From positions 62,001-126,000 of the forward strand of contig CAWHLK010000044.1 of NCBI GenBank assembly GCA_963829965.1: a DNA stretch of 64,000 bases. The letters are read 5' to 3'. A program made the position numbers and the translations under genes. Below are positions 9,631-20,064 of this stretch, in pieces. The DNA is from DASXZH01 sp963829965. GTDB lineage: Bacteria; Armatimonadota; Fimbriimonadia; Fimbriimonadales; Fimbriimonadaceae. Below the pieces are notes generated by a model. The model was not told the DNA's origin. It worked only from the letters and a program-made list of their open reading frames with translations, and made no database searches. Every line of letters starts with the position of its first letter. The first letter of the stretch is position 1.

Positions 9631-12600
9631 TTGAATCGCATTCGCGTTAACACAACCTGGGCATTTGCCCTTTTATCCGCCTCTTGTCTCGCCGAGCCAC
9701 AGGCTCCTTCACCGCTGACTGCGGGAAGCAAGGGTTTTTTCATAGAAAACAGGGGCCAGTGGGATGCCAGAGCCCAGTTTCTCTGCAGAACATCGGGCGT
9801 GAACGAATGGCTCACGACCGATGGCATGGTTTTCGATTTCAACAAGTTCACTCCGGAAGCAGGATCAACGAGAAAGCAGCCGTCCGGAACGTTGCAAGGC
9901 CATGTGGTCAAAATCAGCTTTACCAACGCCAAGCCAACCCAAGTTTCCGGTGTCAAAGAGCTGGAAGGCAAGTACAACTATCTCCTCGGTAACGACCGGA
10001 CCAAGTGGACTACGGGTGCAAGGTCCTTCTCCGAAGCAAGGGCAGAGCAGCCTTACGATGGCATTTCCGTCCGCTATTACACCGAGCAGGGCAGGCCACG
10101 ATACGATCTCATCGTCAAACCCGGCGCTGACCCTTCCCAGGCCAGCCTCAAAGTCGAGGGCGCCAACGGGGTGAGAGTGCTCGAAAACGGCGATCTCGCC
10201 ATCGACACATCCTTGGGGACGGTTGAAGAAAAGGGCCTCGTTGCCTACCAAGAACAAGGCGGCCTCAGAACCCCGGTCAACTGCCGAATGGTACAGGAGA
10301 ACAACACGATCCGTTTTGACACCGGCTCTTACGATCCCTCAAAACCTCTCATCATCGATCCTCTCGTTTACTCGACCATGCTGGGCGGAACGAACAGTAC
10401 CAATTATGTTGGCGGCATTGCTGCCGCCCCGTCCGGAGATGCAGTAGTGGCGGGATATGAAACCTCGACGGACTTGCCGACAAGCACCGGCGCGTATCAG
10501 ACCACCGACCCATCCAAGTTTGGGGTTATTAGCGTAACCGAGCTCAACTCCGACGGGACAGGGGTGGTATTCAGTACCTTCCTCGGCGGATCGAGTTGGC
10601 AGTCTGCGGAGGGTGTCAAGGTTGATGCATCGGGGAACCCGGTTGTCGTTGGCGGTACCACGTCGGACGATTTTCCCGTCACCGCAAATGCTTATCAAAA
10701 AACAAACCTCGCTTGGCCCTCTTCAACCGCATTTGTAACCAAGCTGAACGCGACTGGTACCGATCTCGTATTCAGCACGCTTCTTGGCGGGGCAGACGGT
10801 CCAACAGAAGCCTACTCACTTGACTTGGACACTTCCGGAAACGTTCTTGTGGGAGGTTACACCGACACAAACGGATTCCCCACTACGGCGGGAGCGCTCC
10901 AGACTCAGGCCGTTGGCGAATCCAACTTTGTTGCCAAGCTGAACTCGACCGGTTCGGCGCTTGATTTCAGCACCTACCTCGGATCATCCACAGATTCCGT
11001 CACTGCAGTCGCCTTCGATAAGTCTGGCTATGCTTACATCGCAGGTGACTCGCAAACAACGGACATTCCAGTCTCTGCTGGTGCTTACCAAACAACCAAC
11101 GAATCCGTTTTACAAGGCGGCTCTCGAAGACTTGGTGGCTTTCTGATGGTCGCGCAAAACGGCTTCGTCTTGAAGCTGAACGCCACTGGGACTGGCATCG
11201 AATACGGCACCTATTTGGGGGGTAAGTCGGTCGATTTCATCACTGGATTGGCCGTTGACTCGGTCGGAAACGCAGTGGTCGGCGGAATGACTGCTTCGTC
11301 GGATCTCCCGACAACTTCGGGCGCTTTTCAGGCCAGCGACCATGCCGGCGAAGGCGACTTCTCGGGATTTGTTGCAAAGCTGAATGGCTCGGGCACCAAG
11401 CTCGCCTTTGGCACCTATCTCGGTGGCTCCAAGTCGACAACTATGAGTGGCATTGCCCTGGACATTTACGACAATGTTGTCGTCACCGGCTGGACAAACT
11501 CGCGCGATTATCCGACCACTGCAGGCGCCTATCAGACCATTAACCCGAATGAAACAGAAGAATCGATAGTGACTCAGTTGAAAGGCAATGGGACTGGCAT
11601 CCTGTACAGTTCCTTGCTGGGTGGAACGGGCATGTCTTACGGCGACTCCGGAGAACACGTGGCAGTTAACGGTCTGGATCAGGTTCTAGTTGCCGGAATC
11701 GCATCTTCCCCCGACTTTCCCGTTACCGCCGGAGCATGGCAGACATCGGTTGATACCAACGGTGAGGGGTTTGCAGCATGTTTTAACCTCTGGGGAGGAG
11801 ACGGCTCCGCGGTCAATAACTTTACGTTGCCGGCAACTGCCATCGCCGGCTCAACGGTTCAGGGCGGCATTTTTCTAAACGGGCCCACCGCTTCTGCGGT
11901 GACGATTAACTTTACGGGAACTGGGCCAATATCCTTTACGCCGCAGTTGCAGATTCAGCCGGGTTACACTTATGTCACGACCGGAGTCTTTGCCCAATCT
12001 GTGACGTCGGAACAAAAAGCGACAGTTACGGCAACATCCGGATCATTTTCGTTGACGCGGACCATCGAAGTGGTTCCCATGGCCATCACTTATCTTTCGG
12101 TAAACCCGTCGCCGGTAATCGGAGGAAACTACATCACCGCCTCAATGACTTTGAGTGGTTGCCTCGGCTTGCACGTGAGTAACACGGTTACGGTTACCAC
12201 AACCGGCCCGGTCAGCACTGAGGCTACAGAACAGGTCCAGGTCGGCGCCAACTATATAGACTTTAGCGTCCATGCGAACAACGTCACTCAACCTAGCCCG
12301 GCCACTTTAACGGTTACCATGGGTTCCTTGAGCAAGACTGTTTCCTTCAACGTCTATCCCGAGTTTGAAACGGCCAGTCTCAACCAATCCACCGTCATCG
12401 GAGGGGACAACATCACGGGAACGGTCACAACCTATATACCGGCGCCAGCCTCCGGGATTCCTATATGGGTCACCCCGTCTTCTACTACATATGTAACCGG
12501 CGTGGGCGGCTATCTCTACATCCAGCCTGGAAAGACGCAGGCAACGTTTACGATGCCAACTGAACCGTGCGCGGCCAGCACCGTGGTTAAGCTCGTGGTG

Positions 12601-12930
12601 AGTTCTGGTGCTCAGTCTTTATCCCTGAACGTCACCCTAACCACGCCGCCGATAACTGGCCTGACCCTCCCCTCATCTTCGACGGTCGGAGGAGACACGG
12701 TCACGGCAAAGGTTACGATAGGTGGCTTTGCTGCAAAGAGTGGCGACGTGGTTTCTGTAGCCTCGAGCAGCCCGGATGCGGTGGTTCCCGCGACTGTGAC
12801 GATTCCGAAAGGGGCCGCTTCCACCACGTTCAGCATCACGACTAAAAAGGTGACCAGTCCAACCGCCGTTACGATAACGGTCAAGCTCGGCTCTTCAAGT
12901 TACTCGAGTGTCTTGAATTTGACTCCATAA
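9631..12930 (+). CDS. Secreted SBBP beta-propeller protein with C-terminal Ig-like repeats
   Basis: I place the start at TTG 9631, not the upstream in-frame ATG at 9568. TTG 9631 is preceded by a strong GGGAGGT (9618-9624) and yields an immediate signal peptide (MNRIRVNTTWAFALLSASCLA). The ~1099-aa product begins with an N-terminal domain opening FFIENRGQWD, typical of proteins carrying SBBP repeats. About eight to nine SBBP propeller repeats follow, recognisable by recurring YLGG...AVD..GN..V.G and FVAKLN.TGT blocks (roughly residues 250-730). Three or four Ig-like domains follow, each with a VIGG/TVGG...V signature, to the end. It is presumably exported and cell-surface associated; no LPXTG or PEP-CTERM tail is seen. 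A rho-independent terminator lies just downstream. Confidence 0.85.
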   Translation: MNRIRVNTTWAFALLSASCLAEPQAPSPLTAGSKGFFIENRGQWDARAQFLCRTSGVNEWLTTDGMVFDFNKFTPEAGSTRKQPSGTLQGHVVKISFTNAKPTQVSGVKELEGKYNYLLGNDRTKWTTGARSFSEARAEQPYDGISVRYYTEQGRPRYDLIVKPGADPSQASLKVEGANGVRVLENGDLAIDTSLGTVEEKGLVAYQEQGGLRTPVNCRMVQENNTIRFDTGSYDPSKPLIIDPLVYSTMLGGTNSTNYVGGIAAAPSGDAVVAGYETSTDLPTSTGAYQTTDPSKFGVISVTELNSDGTGVVFSTFLGGSSWQSAEGVKVDASGNPVVVGGTTSDDFPVTANAYQKTNLAWPSSTAFVTKLNATGTDLVFSTLLGGADGPTEAYSLDLDTSGNVLVGGYTDTNGFPTTAGALQTQAVGESNFVAKLNSTGSALDFSTYLGSSTDSVTAVAFDKSGYAYIAGDSQTTDIPVSAGAYQTTNESVLQGGSRRLGGFLMVAQNGFVLKLNATGTGIEYGTYLGGKSVDFITGLAVDSVGNAVVGGMTASSDLPTTSGAFQASDHAGEGDFSGFVAKLNGSGTKLAFGTYLGGSKSTTMSGIALDIYDNVVVTGWTNSRDYPTTAGAYQTINPNETEESIVTQLKGNGTGILYSSLLGGTGMSYGDSGEHVAVNGLDQVLVAGIASSPDFPVTAGAWQTSVDTNGEGFAACFNLWGGDGSAVNNFTLPATAIAGSTVQGGIFLNGPTASAVTINFTGTGPISFTPQLQIQPGYTYVTTGVFAQSVTSEQKATVTATSGSFSLTRTIEVVPMAITYLSVNPSPVIGGNYITASMTLSGCLGLHVSNTVTVTTTGPVSTEATEQVQVGANYIDFSVHANNVTQPSPATLTVTMGSLSKTVSFNVYPEFETASLNQSTVIGGDNITGTVTTYIPAPASGIPIWVTPSSTTYVTGVGGYLYIQPGKTQATFTMPTEPCAASTVVKLVVSSGAQSLSLNVTLTTPPITGLTLPSSSTVGGDTVTAKVTIGGFAAKSGDVVSVASSSPDAVVPATVTIPKGAASTTFSITTKKVTSPTAVTITVKLGSSSYSSVLNLTP

Positions 12931-12942
12931 GTTAAAAGCAAC

Positions 12943-12979
12943 GGTCCCAGCTTATAAAACTGGGACCCTTTTACTTTTT
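12943..12979 (+). terminator. Rho-independent terminator after SBBP protein
   Basis: The 8-bp perfect stem GGTCCCAG (12943-12950) / CTGGGACC (12960-12967) has a 9-base A/T-rich loop and is followed immediately by CTTTTACTTTTT. It begins 12 bp after the stop at 12930. Confidence 0.9.
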
Positions 12980-13005
12980 GCACGACATCCAGGAACCCCA
13001 AGCTC

Positions 13006-14091
13006 ATGAAGACTCTTTTCAAATTCACGCCTTTTCATGCCCATTGCCGCACTTGCCTGCGCACTTCTCCCAGGTCTTGCCAAGGCGCAGTCGTATCCGC
13101 CCGTTTGGAGCAACGTCGGAAACTATGTGCCGGGCGACATGGTCACCGATTACGGCAATGTTTACCGCTGTATCAAATCGGTGAACACACACTATCTCGA
13201 CCCTTCCAAGACCTATGCGAACTGGGAGCTGTATTATGTCCGCAACAACACGACCCTGATGGTCGGGGTTGAGCAGACGTTTCCAACTCTCGCCGCAGCC
13301 TGGGCCAACGCCCAAAACTGCCACATTGCCGAAGGCGTGTACTTGCATCTTTCGATCAGCACGACCAACGGCAACTTGAGCGAAAACCTGGGCAGCGGAA
13401 TCAATCTCGATCAACCTTGTGGAGCAAACATCTCGATCATTGGCGACAACGAGAATAACATCAACTTTACATCGCTTAACGGGATCATGCTGGATACCGG
13501 CCACTCAATTGGCTTGGTTTCAGGGATCACCCTGACGGGCAATAGTCCAAACTTTAGCACGGGCATCGCCCTCACCACCAATGCCACGATCGGGACGGTA
13601 ACGGAATCGACCATCCAAGATTGTCAGACGGCGATCGACGTGGACCAAGGGGCCCGGGTCCATGCACGAACTCAGTAAACCTATCAGCCACCGGGTTCGG
13701 CGTGTTTGCAAACGAGCAAGGGAGCGTGGTGTTCGATCGAGGCGCTACCATCCAGGGTGGAACCTACACCATCGCACTCGAAGCACAACTGGGTGGCTAT
13801 ATATCTGCCCCCGCAATGACCATCAGGTCATGCGCGGACGGGGTCTTCGCTTACGAAGGCGGCATCATAGATGTCGAGAGTGCGATCTTTGAGCAGAACT
13901 TTGTCGGTATTAATGCCGAAACAAAGGGGCACGTCGATGCTCAATTTACATCGTTTGGAACCGGCGGTAATGCGGACACATCATACGATGTCGCGGTTGC
14001 CTTGGGAGGGACCGTGGACGTCCAGTATGCATATTCTTCCTATACGTCTTCCAAAGGAACGAATGATGGTTCCAATATTTGGGCAAGCTAA
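13006..14091 (+). CDS. Secreted chitin-binding-like / beta-helix protein, broken by two frameshifts
   Basis: This gene is a paralogue of the intact one at 56690-57769 (minus) but is split over frames. ATG 13006 gives a basic N-terminus (MKTLFKFTPF). The hydrophobic signal-peptide core (PIAALACALLPGLAKA) continues only in the next frame from about 13037, so an indel lies near 13027-13036. The second frame runs to 13678 and includes the YPPVWSN...GDMVTDYGNVYRC module, which resembles the CBM5/12 chitin-binding fold. It then shifts again near 13660-13675, after which the beta-helix portion (SATGFGVFANEQG onward) continues to TAA 14091. A duplicated DGSNIW/DGSYIW segment sits at the 3' end, so the true stop could be 14140. 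The sequence could be a pseudogene or contain two indel errors; I favour errors. Confidence 0.7.
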
Positions 14092-14214
14092 TGACGGCTC
14101 GTATATTTGGCCGGAGCTTGTGAACCGGCGGACCAAGTAAGCGGCAGGTGCGCCAAAATATCTACAAGAGGCCGGTCGAGCGCTGTAGGGCGCTAGGAAC
14201 GGCCCAATAACGAT

Positions 14215-15114
14215 ATGATGACGACAACTTGGAAAGGCGTTTTCCCCGCCGTTGCTACCCAATTTCACGAAGACCTCAGTCTCGACCTCGACCTCACGGC
14301 AAAGCACGTCGAGACGCTCATTGCTTCCGGGGTTTCCGGCTTGGTTATGCTCGGTTCCCTCGGCGAAAACGCCGCCCTGGCATCGGAAGAAAAAAAAGAA
14401 GTCGTGCGAACCGCGGTTTCCGTTTCCTCAGGGCGAATTCCCGTCCTAAGCGGTGTCGCCGAACTCAACACCGCATCGGCAATCAAATGGGTTGGGGAAC
14501 TGGAAGCGCTTGGCGCCCAGGGCGCGATGGTAATGCCCGCAATGGCCTTCCGGCCTGATTGCGAGGAGGCGATTGCCCATTACCGGGCGATTGCCCGTTC
14601 GACATCACTCCCGCTCATGATCTACAACAACCCGATCAGCTACCACGCAGACGTCACGCCCGAAATGCTTGAGATCCTTGCCGAAGAGAAGAACTTCGTG
14701 GCAATTAAAGAGTCCTGCGGCGACCCCCGCCGCCTCACCGATATCTACAACCGGGTCGGCGACCGCTTCACGCTATTCGCGGGGGTCGACGACCTCATCC
14801 TCGAATCGGTGTTGCTTGGCGCGGAGGGCTGGGTTGCCGGAGTCGGCCTCGCGTTTCCCGCCGAGAATCAGAAGCTGTGGGAGCTTGCTACTCGTGGCCA
14901 ATGGGAAGAGGCGCGAGCCCTCTATCGCTGGTTCGCCCCCCTGCTCCACCTGGATATCGGAACCAAGTTCGTTCAGAACATCAAGCTCGCCATTCAAGAG
15001 GTCGGTCTGGGGCGTGAGTGGGTTCGCCTACCGCGTCTTCCCTTGGCAGGAAAAGGCCGCGAACGGGTGCTGTCGGTCATTCGTAAGGGCCTGGAAACCC
15101 GGCCGCTCCTGTAA
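14215..15114 (+). CDS. DapA-family aldolase/deaminase, probable pyrroline-4-hydroxy-2-carboxylate deaminase
   Basis: This 299-aa class I aldolase-fold (TIM-barrel) protein is of the dihydrodipicolinate synthase family. The Schiff-base lysine is in FVAIKESCGD (residue ~165), the catalytic tyrosine in MIYNNP (~140), and an MLGSLGEN loop replaces the usual GTTGE. It is the first gene of an operon with a D-amino-acid-oxidase-like flavoprotein and a 2-oxoglutarate-semialdehyde-type dehydrogenase. That set defines trans-4-hydroxyproline degradation, in which the DapA-like enzyme deaminates pyrroline-4-hydroxy-2-carboxylate to 2-oxoglutarate semialdehyde. The next gene begins three bases after its stop. 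The DapA-family call is firm; the specific substrate is inferred from context. Confidence 0.82.
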   Translation: MMTTTWKGVFPAVATQFHEDLSLDLDLTAKHVETLIASGVSGLVMLGSLGENAALASEEKKEVVRTAVSVSSGRIPVLSGVAELNTASAIKWVGELEALGAQGAMVMPAMAFRPDCEEAIAHYRAIARSTSLPLMIYNNPISYHADVTPEMLEILAEEKNFVAIKESCGDPRRLTDIYNRVGDRFTLFAGVDDLILESVLLGAEGWVAGVGLAFPAENQKLWELATRGQWEEARALYRWFAPLLHLDIGTKFVQNIKLAIQEVGLGREWVRLPRLPLAGKGRERVLSVIRKGLETRPLL

Positions 15115-15117
15115 GAC

Positions 15118-16374
15118 GTGGTCCCTTCCAAGCGCGTGGTTGTGATCGGGGCCGGCATTGTCGGCCTCTGTGTCGCCGATTCCCTGCTGGACAAGGGGTT
15201 CGAGGTCACGGTGCTCGACAAGGACCCGGCGCCCGGCAGCGGGTGTTCCTACGGCAACACCGGTCTCATTGTGCCAAGCCACTTCGTGCCGCTCGCCTCC
15301 CCCGGTTCGCTGCGCGCGGGGATGCGCATGCTTTTTGACCGGGCCGGACCCTTCGGCATTCGGGGCTTGACCCACCTGGAGACCCTTGGCTTCTTGGCAA
15401 AATTCGTTCGGGCATCAAATCGAAAGCAAGTTGCGCGAGCTATGCCGATTCTCAAGAGTCTCAACTTGGCGAGCCGCGACCTCTACGAGGAACTTGAAGG
15501 CAAGGTCGCAAACTCGATCGAATATTCCCGTAACGGTCTTTTGATGCTTTGCCGAACTCAGGCAGCTTTCGATGGAGAAGCGCATCTGGCCCGCGACGCC
15601 GAGCGCTTTGGCCTGAAGGTCGATCTCCTCGACAAAGGCGGCTTGAAAGGCCTGGAACCCGATTTTGAGATGGACGCGTTAGGAGGCGTTTTCTTCTACG
15701 ACAATGCCAAGTTCAACCCTTCGAACCTAATGAATGAGTTGAAGCGGCGCGTCGAAACCCGTGGCGGCGCCGTCCGGACTGGCGCAGAAGTCACCGGCTT
15801 CCGCTTGAAAGACAATCGCATTGAATCGATCCAGATTGGCCCCGAGGCGATGCCTGCGGATGAGTTCGTTCTCGCGGCGGGCGCCTGGTCAAGCGAACTG
15901 GCCGCTGAATTGAATCTCCGCATACCGATGCGGGCCGGTAAGGGCTATGGCTTTACGGTGACTGATCTGGCCACCCAGCCCCGGCATTCCGCTATATTCG
16001 TGGAGGCGCGGATTGCGGTCGCGCCCTTCTCCCAAGGCTTGCGTTTTGTGGGCACGATGGAGTTGGGTCCGAACGACCTCTCGATTTCCCCAAAGCGTCT
16101 GGAGGGGATGAGGCGCAATGTCCCGACCTACTACCCAAGCATTAAGCCCGCCTCCCTGAATGGGCCGGTTTGGAGTGGGCTGAGGCCCTGCTCGCCTGAC
16201 GGCCTGCCCTATATTGGGCGCACCCAGTCCGCTTCAAATCTCATGATCGCGACAGGGCACGCGATGATGGGAATGAGCCTCGGCCCGATTACGGGTAAGT
16301 TGGTGTCCGAGGTTCTCACCGGTCAAACTCCTTCCATCGACTTGACCCTCCTCTCACCTGACCGTTATGCATGA
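15118..16374 (+). CDS. FAD-dependent oxidoreductase, probable D-hydroxyproline dehydrogenase
   Basis: This 418-aa flavoprotein of the DadA/glycine-oxidase family starts at GTG 15118, three bases after the previous stop. The N-terminus is a Rossmann dinucleotide-binding motif (VVIGAGIVGLCVADSLL) with an acidic VLDKD end. The C-terminus has the family's GLRPCSPDGLPYIG and TGHAMMGMSLGP FAD-contacting segments. In hydroxyproline catabolism this family oxidises cis-4-hydroxy-D-proline to pyrroline-4-hydroxy-2-carboxylate, the substrate of the preceding gene's product. Its stop overlaps the next start by 8 bp. It is likely a membrane-peripheral dehydrogenase, but no transmembrane segment is seen. 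Confidence 0.85.
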   Translation: MVPSKRVVVIGAGIVGLCVADSLLDKGFEVTVLDKDPAPGSGCSYGNTGLIVPSHFVPLASPGSLRAGMRMLFDRAGPFGIRGLTHLETLGFLAKFVRASNRKQVARAMPILKSLNLASRDLYEELEGKVANSIEYSRNGLLMLCRTQAAFDGEAHLARDAERFGLKVDLLDKGGLKGLEPDFEMDALGGVFFYDNAKFNPSNLMNELKRRVETRGGAVRTGAEVTGFRLKDNRIESIQIGPEAMPADEFVLAAGAWSSELAAELNLRIPMRAGKGYGFTVTDLATQPRHSAIFVEARIAVAPFSQGLRFVGTMELGPNDLSISPKRLEGMRRNVPTYYPSIKPASLNGPVWSGLRPCSPDGLPYIGRTQSASNLMIATGHAMMGMSLGPITGKLVSEVLTGQTPSIDLTLLSPDRYA

Positions 16375-17948
16375 CATCTCTCTTACTGGCACAAATTTCA
16401 TCGAGGGCCGGCCCTCGGCACTCGGGCAGGAGCGTATCTATGCTCTTCGTCCCGAGGACGGCTCCAGTCTCGAACCGGCTTTTATAGTGGCGACGGCTGG
16501 AGAAGTTGAACGCGCGGTTACCGCCGCGTGTGCGGCGGCAGCAGCTTACGCCGCCCTCGATCCAGAAAGGCGAGCCGAGTTCCTGGAGGAAATCGCAGCG
16601 GGAATTTGAGGGCCTCGGGGACGCCCTAGTCGACCGGGCGTGCGCCGAAACTGCCTTGCCACCAGGCCGCATTACCGGCGAGAAGGTACGCACATGCGGT
16701 CAACTCCGAATGTTCGCCGGCCTCGTTCGAGAAGGATCCTGGGTGGACGCGCGTATCGAGACCGCCGACGCGAGTCGCCCCTCCGGCCCCAAACCCGATG
16801 TTCGGCGAATGCTGGCGCCTCTTGGCCCCGTGTCCGTTTTCGGCGCCTCGAATTTCCCCCTCGCCTTTTCAGTTGCCGGAGGGGACACCGCGAGCGCCCT
16901 TGCCGCCGGCTGCCCTGTCATCGTTAAAGCCCACCCCGCGCACCCTGGCACCTCAGAAATGGTTGCCCGTGTCGTGATTGCCGCCGCCCAACTCACAAAA
17001 ATGCCGCCCGGAGTGTTTGGCCTTCTGAACGGCGGAAAGGAGGTCGGCCAACACCTGGTCATGCAGCCGGGCCTTGAGGCTGTCGCCTTCACCGGGTCGC
17101 AAGTGGCCGGCCGGGCCCTTTTTGATTTGGCCGCCGCCCGCCCGAGGCCTATTCCGGTTTTTGCCGAAATGGGCAGCGTCAACCCCCTGTTCGTCTTGCC
17201 CGGCGCCCTTGTTGAAAACCTTGATACGATCGCTAAAGGCTATGCTGCATCCCTGTGCCTCGGCGTCGGCCAATTCTGCACCAATCCGGGCGTGCTCGTC
17301 GGCGTGCAGTGCGACCTCTTCCAACAGTTCTTGGCCGCCGTGGCCGGCCATCTTGCTGAAGTCGCTCCTGGGACAATGCTTTACAAAGGCGTGCTGACGC
17401 AGTTAGAAAGCGCAGTTCAGGGCTGGCGGAAAGATGCCCGATTGACCGAAGTCTGGTGCGGTAATCAAACCCCCGGGCGCGCTCTGCCTGCCCTGTTTTC
17501 TACCACCGCCGAGCATTTCATGAAGGACCTGGATCTGCATTCGGAGGTCTTCGGCCCCGCCGCCCTTGCCGTCGGCTGCGAGTCTGCGGATCAACTTTTA
17601 GAAGTCGGGTCGTCGTTCGAAGGGCAGTTGACCGCTTCGGTCTTTTTCGGACCGCCCGACGCGCCGACCGCCCAGCGCCTGCTGCCCCTGCTATCCCGGT
17701 TCGCCGGCCGCGTCATCGCCAATGGCTTCCCAACCGGGGTGGAAGTGTGTTCCGCCATGCAGCACGGCGGCCCCTATCCTGCCACTACGGACTCGCGATC
17801 CACTAGCGTTGGAACGGCTGCCATCCTGAGGTTCGCTCGCCCCATTGCCTTTCAAGGCCTCCCGGACGAGATGCTCCCGCCCGAACTCCAAGACGCCAAT
17901 CCCCGAGGTATCCGGCGGAAGGTGAACGGCGTCGATTCAAGCGCTTAA
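16367..17948 (+). CDS. 2-oxoglutarate-semialdehyde (2,5-dioxovalerate) dehydrogenase, one frameshift
   Basis: This NAD(P)-dependent aldehyde dehydrogenase would convert 2-oxoglutarate semialdehyde to 2-oxoglutarate, completing the hydroxyproline pathway. ATG 16367 overlaps the preceding stop. The frame breaks at TGA 16607-16609. Removing one T from the TTT at 16605-16607 turns the stop into IAAGIEGLGDAL and restores a single ~526-aa protein ending at 17948. The catalytic cysteine is in GQFCTNPG and the general-base glutamate in FAEMGSVNP, with the SNFPLAFS and FTGS coenzyme-binding segments also present. The E-x-x-SVNP and GQFCTNPG wording is characteristic of 2-oxoglutarate-semialdehyde dehydrogenases of sugar-acid/hydroxyproline pathways. 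The frameshift is most likely a homopolymer error. Confidence 0.85.
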
Positions 17949-18030
17949 GCAATACGACGGCATGATTGGGACAAGCAATTTTAGTTTCCGGGAAAGAGGT
18001 GAAGGACGAATTGATTGTGTTTAATCAGCG

Positions 18031-19826
18031 CTAAGCCGCTGACTTAACTTCAGTGCCGGCAGGTCGCCACTTGAGAATCATTTCGTAAAGCTGTTCGGCC
18101 TTGACCGGCTTGGCGATGTGGTCGTCCATTCCCGCATTCAAGAAACGTTCGCGGTCCCCTTCCAGGGCATAGGCCGTCATCGCGACGATCGGCACCCTGC
18201 GCTGCGTTGCTGCTTCGAATTCTCGGATGGCGGCGGCGGTCTCCAGGCCGTCCAAGCCTGGCATCTGAATATCCATGAGAACAAGATCGTAATGGTTCTC
18301 TTGAAATGCGCGGATGGCGGCCGCGCCGCTCGCCACGAGATCGAAATGGAAAGACTTTCGTTCGAGCACGAGACTTATCACCCGTTGGTTGATCGGGTTA
18401 TCCTCCACGACCAGGAGCCGGGCGCAGCCGTTGGTCGTAGGCTTGGCCTCCTCGGCCGGGGCATTCGGTGCCTCCTGGCTTGAAGAAATGGGCAGCGTGA
18501 GCTCTGTCCAGAAGGTGCTGCCCGCCCCAATCTTGCTCTCGACCCCGATCTTGCCGCCCATGATCTCCACGAGCTGGCGACAAATGGCGAGGCCCAATCC
18601 GGTTCCCCCGAATTGCCGAGTTGCGCTGCTGTCGGCTTGGGTAAAGCTCTCGAAGATGCTGTCCAAACAGTCGGCAGGAATGCCGATCCCCGTATCGCGC
18701 ACTTCGATTCGAATGGACACTGAATCCGAGCTTGAGCCAAGGTTCGTGCGCTTATAACCACCTTGCCTTTCTCGGTGAACTTCACCGCATTGCCGATCAG
18801 ATTGGTGAGGATCTGACGAATGCGGACCAAGTCGCCGCAGAGCATCGCGGGCACTCGGGGCTCAATATCGGATTCCAAGCGGACGCCCTTGTTCGTCGCC
18901 CCTTGAGCGAGCATTTTACAGATTTCGTCGATGGTTGTCGAAAGGCTGAAATCTTCATTTCTCAGTATCAGCTTGCCGGATTCGGCCTTCGAAAGCTCTA
19001 GAATTTGGTTAATGATTTGCAGCAGGGAATCGGCGCTGTAATGAACGGTCTGGGCGAACTCGGCTTGTTCGTCATCCAGGTCGGTGCTGAGTAACAGGTC
19101 GGTCATCCCGATGATTCCGTTCATCGGCGTCCGGATCTCATGGCTCATGTTGGCGAGAAACTCGCTCTTTGCCCGTGCCGCCGAAAGCGCCTTGTCTCTG
19201 GCTTCGATAAGGTCTTGGGCTTGAGATTTAAGGGCTTCTTCGGCCCGGAGCCTCACTTCGAGCTCGGCTTGCAGCGCGTTGACGAGCCTAACCCTGTGTA
19301 TGGCAAGTGCGGCCTGGGTCGCAAACGGGACAAGGGCAAGCACATCTTCCTCTTTGAGTCTCCGCCCGGTGATGAAGTTGTCGATCATCACCATTCCGAT
19401 CCATTCGGTTCCCGCTTGCAGCGAAAGCGCGGCGTAGGGGACGTCCCTCTTGATCACCCCCTCGGGAGTTTCATAATCGAAGTTGATCAAGAAGTAAGGA
19501 ATCTCTCCTGCAATGAGCAGCTTCATCTCATCTGCGGACTGCTCTACCAGTTCTTCGTAGCTTTCGACTTCGTCATGCTCGTCCTTGAGGTTTCCATAGA
19601 CGTCGGTCCCCCAAGTTCCGTGCATCGCGCCGTCTTCGTAAATCCAGACTCCCGCGCGATCGGCGAGTCCCACCGTGCAGATCGAATCGCGAACCATCCT
19701 AAGAATGAGATCCACATCCTCGTTCAGACTCACAGCCACTGAGAGTTCGGCGAGTCTTCGAACGAGTTCGATGTTATGGGAGGGGCCCTTGGGCAGGCAG
19801 TGGCGTTGGCGATGATTTCGCTTCAT
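18031..19826 (-). CDS. Hybrid sensor histidine kinase (GAF-HisKA-HATPase-REC), one frameshift
   Basis: This is a soluble hybrid two-component sensor with no transmembrane segment. From ATG 19826 (GGAAGG upstream) a GAF domain spans residues ~25-190 and a coiled-coil ~190-222. HisKA follows with phospho-acceptor His in SHEIRTPMNG (~227), then a HATPase N-box (TNLIGNAVKF, ~343). The frame then slips between about 18735 and 18765, where one base appears missing (for example an A in ATAAGCG on the coding strand). After it come the ATPase G-boxes DTGIGIP and GGTGLGL and a C-terminal receiver domain (phospho-Asp in LMDIQMPG; conserved Lys in AKPVK) to 18031. It is divergent from the MoxR/VWA pair, which it may control through a separate regulator. 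Confidence 0.86.
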
Positions 19827-19963
19827 CTGCCTTCCCCCTGCGTCAGTCTGCCGAATCGAACCAAGTCATATTGATTTTCGGTCCAACGCTGAAGATGTTA
19901 AGGTTCTTATCGAGGATTGTGGCGATTAGGGCAACTAGAGACCCATCGTAACGACAATTGACA

Positions 19964-19996
19964 AAGGTGGATATCTTATGACCGATTATCCACCTT
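19964..19996. promoter_or_regulatory. 10-bp perfect inverted repeat in divergent kinase/AAA intergenic region
   Basis: AAGGTGGATA (19964-19973) and TATCCACCTT (19987-19996) form a perfect inverted repeat with a 13-bp spacer. It lies in the 238-bp region between the divergently transcribed histidine kinase and AAA ATPase genes. The 23-bp centre-to-centre distance (two turns) fits a dimeric DNA-binding protein, so this is a candidate operator. Confidence 0.45.
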
Positions 19997-20042
19997 AACG
20001 CACAATTCAATCCACATGTTTTCCTCTTGACACCTCGACAGC

Positions 20043-20060
20043 CGTGCAGCATTCTGCACG
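20043..20060. promoter_or_regulatory. 7-bp inverted repeat immediately before the AAA ATPase ATG
   Basis: CGTGCAG (20043-20049) and CTGCACG (20054-20060) are separated by four bases and end five bases before ATG 20065. A TTGACA at 20027-20032 could be a -35 element, which would put the repeat over the -10 and transcription start. It could be an operator, or a 5' hairpin if transcription starts upstream. Confidence 0.35.
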
Positions 20061-20064
20061 AACT

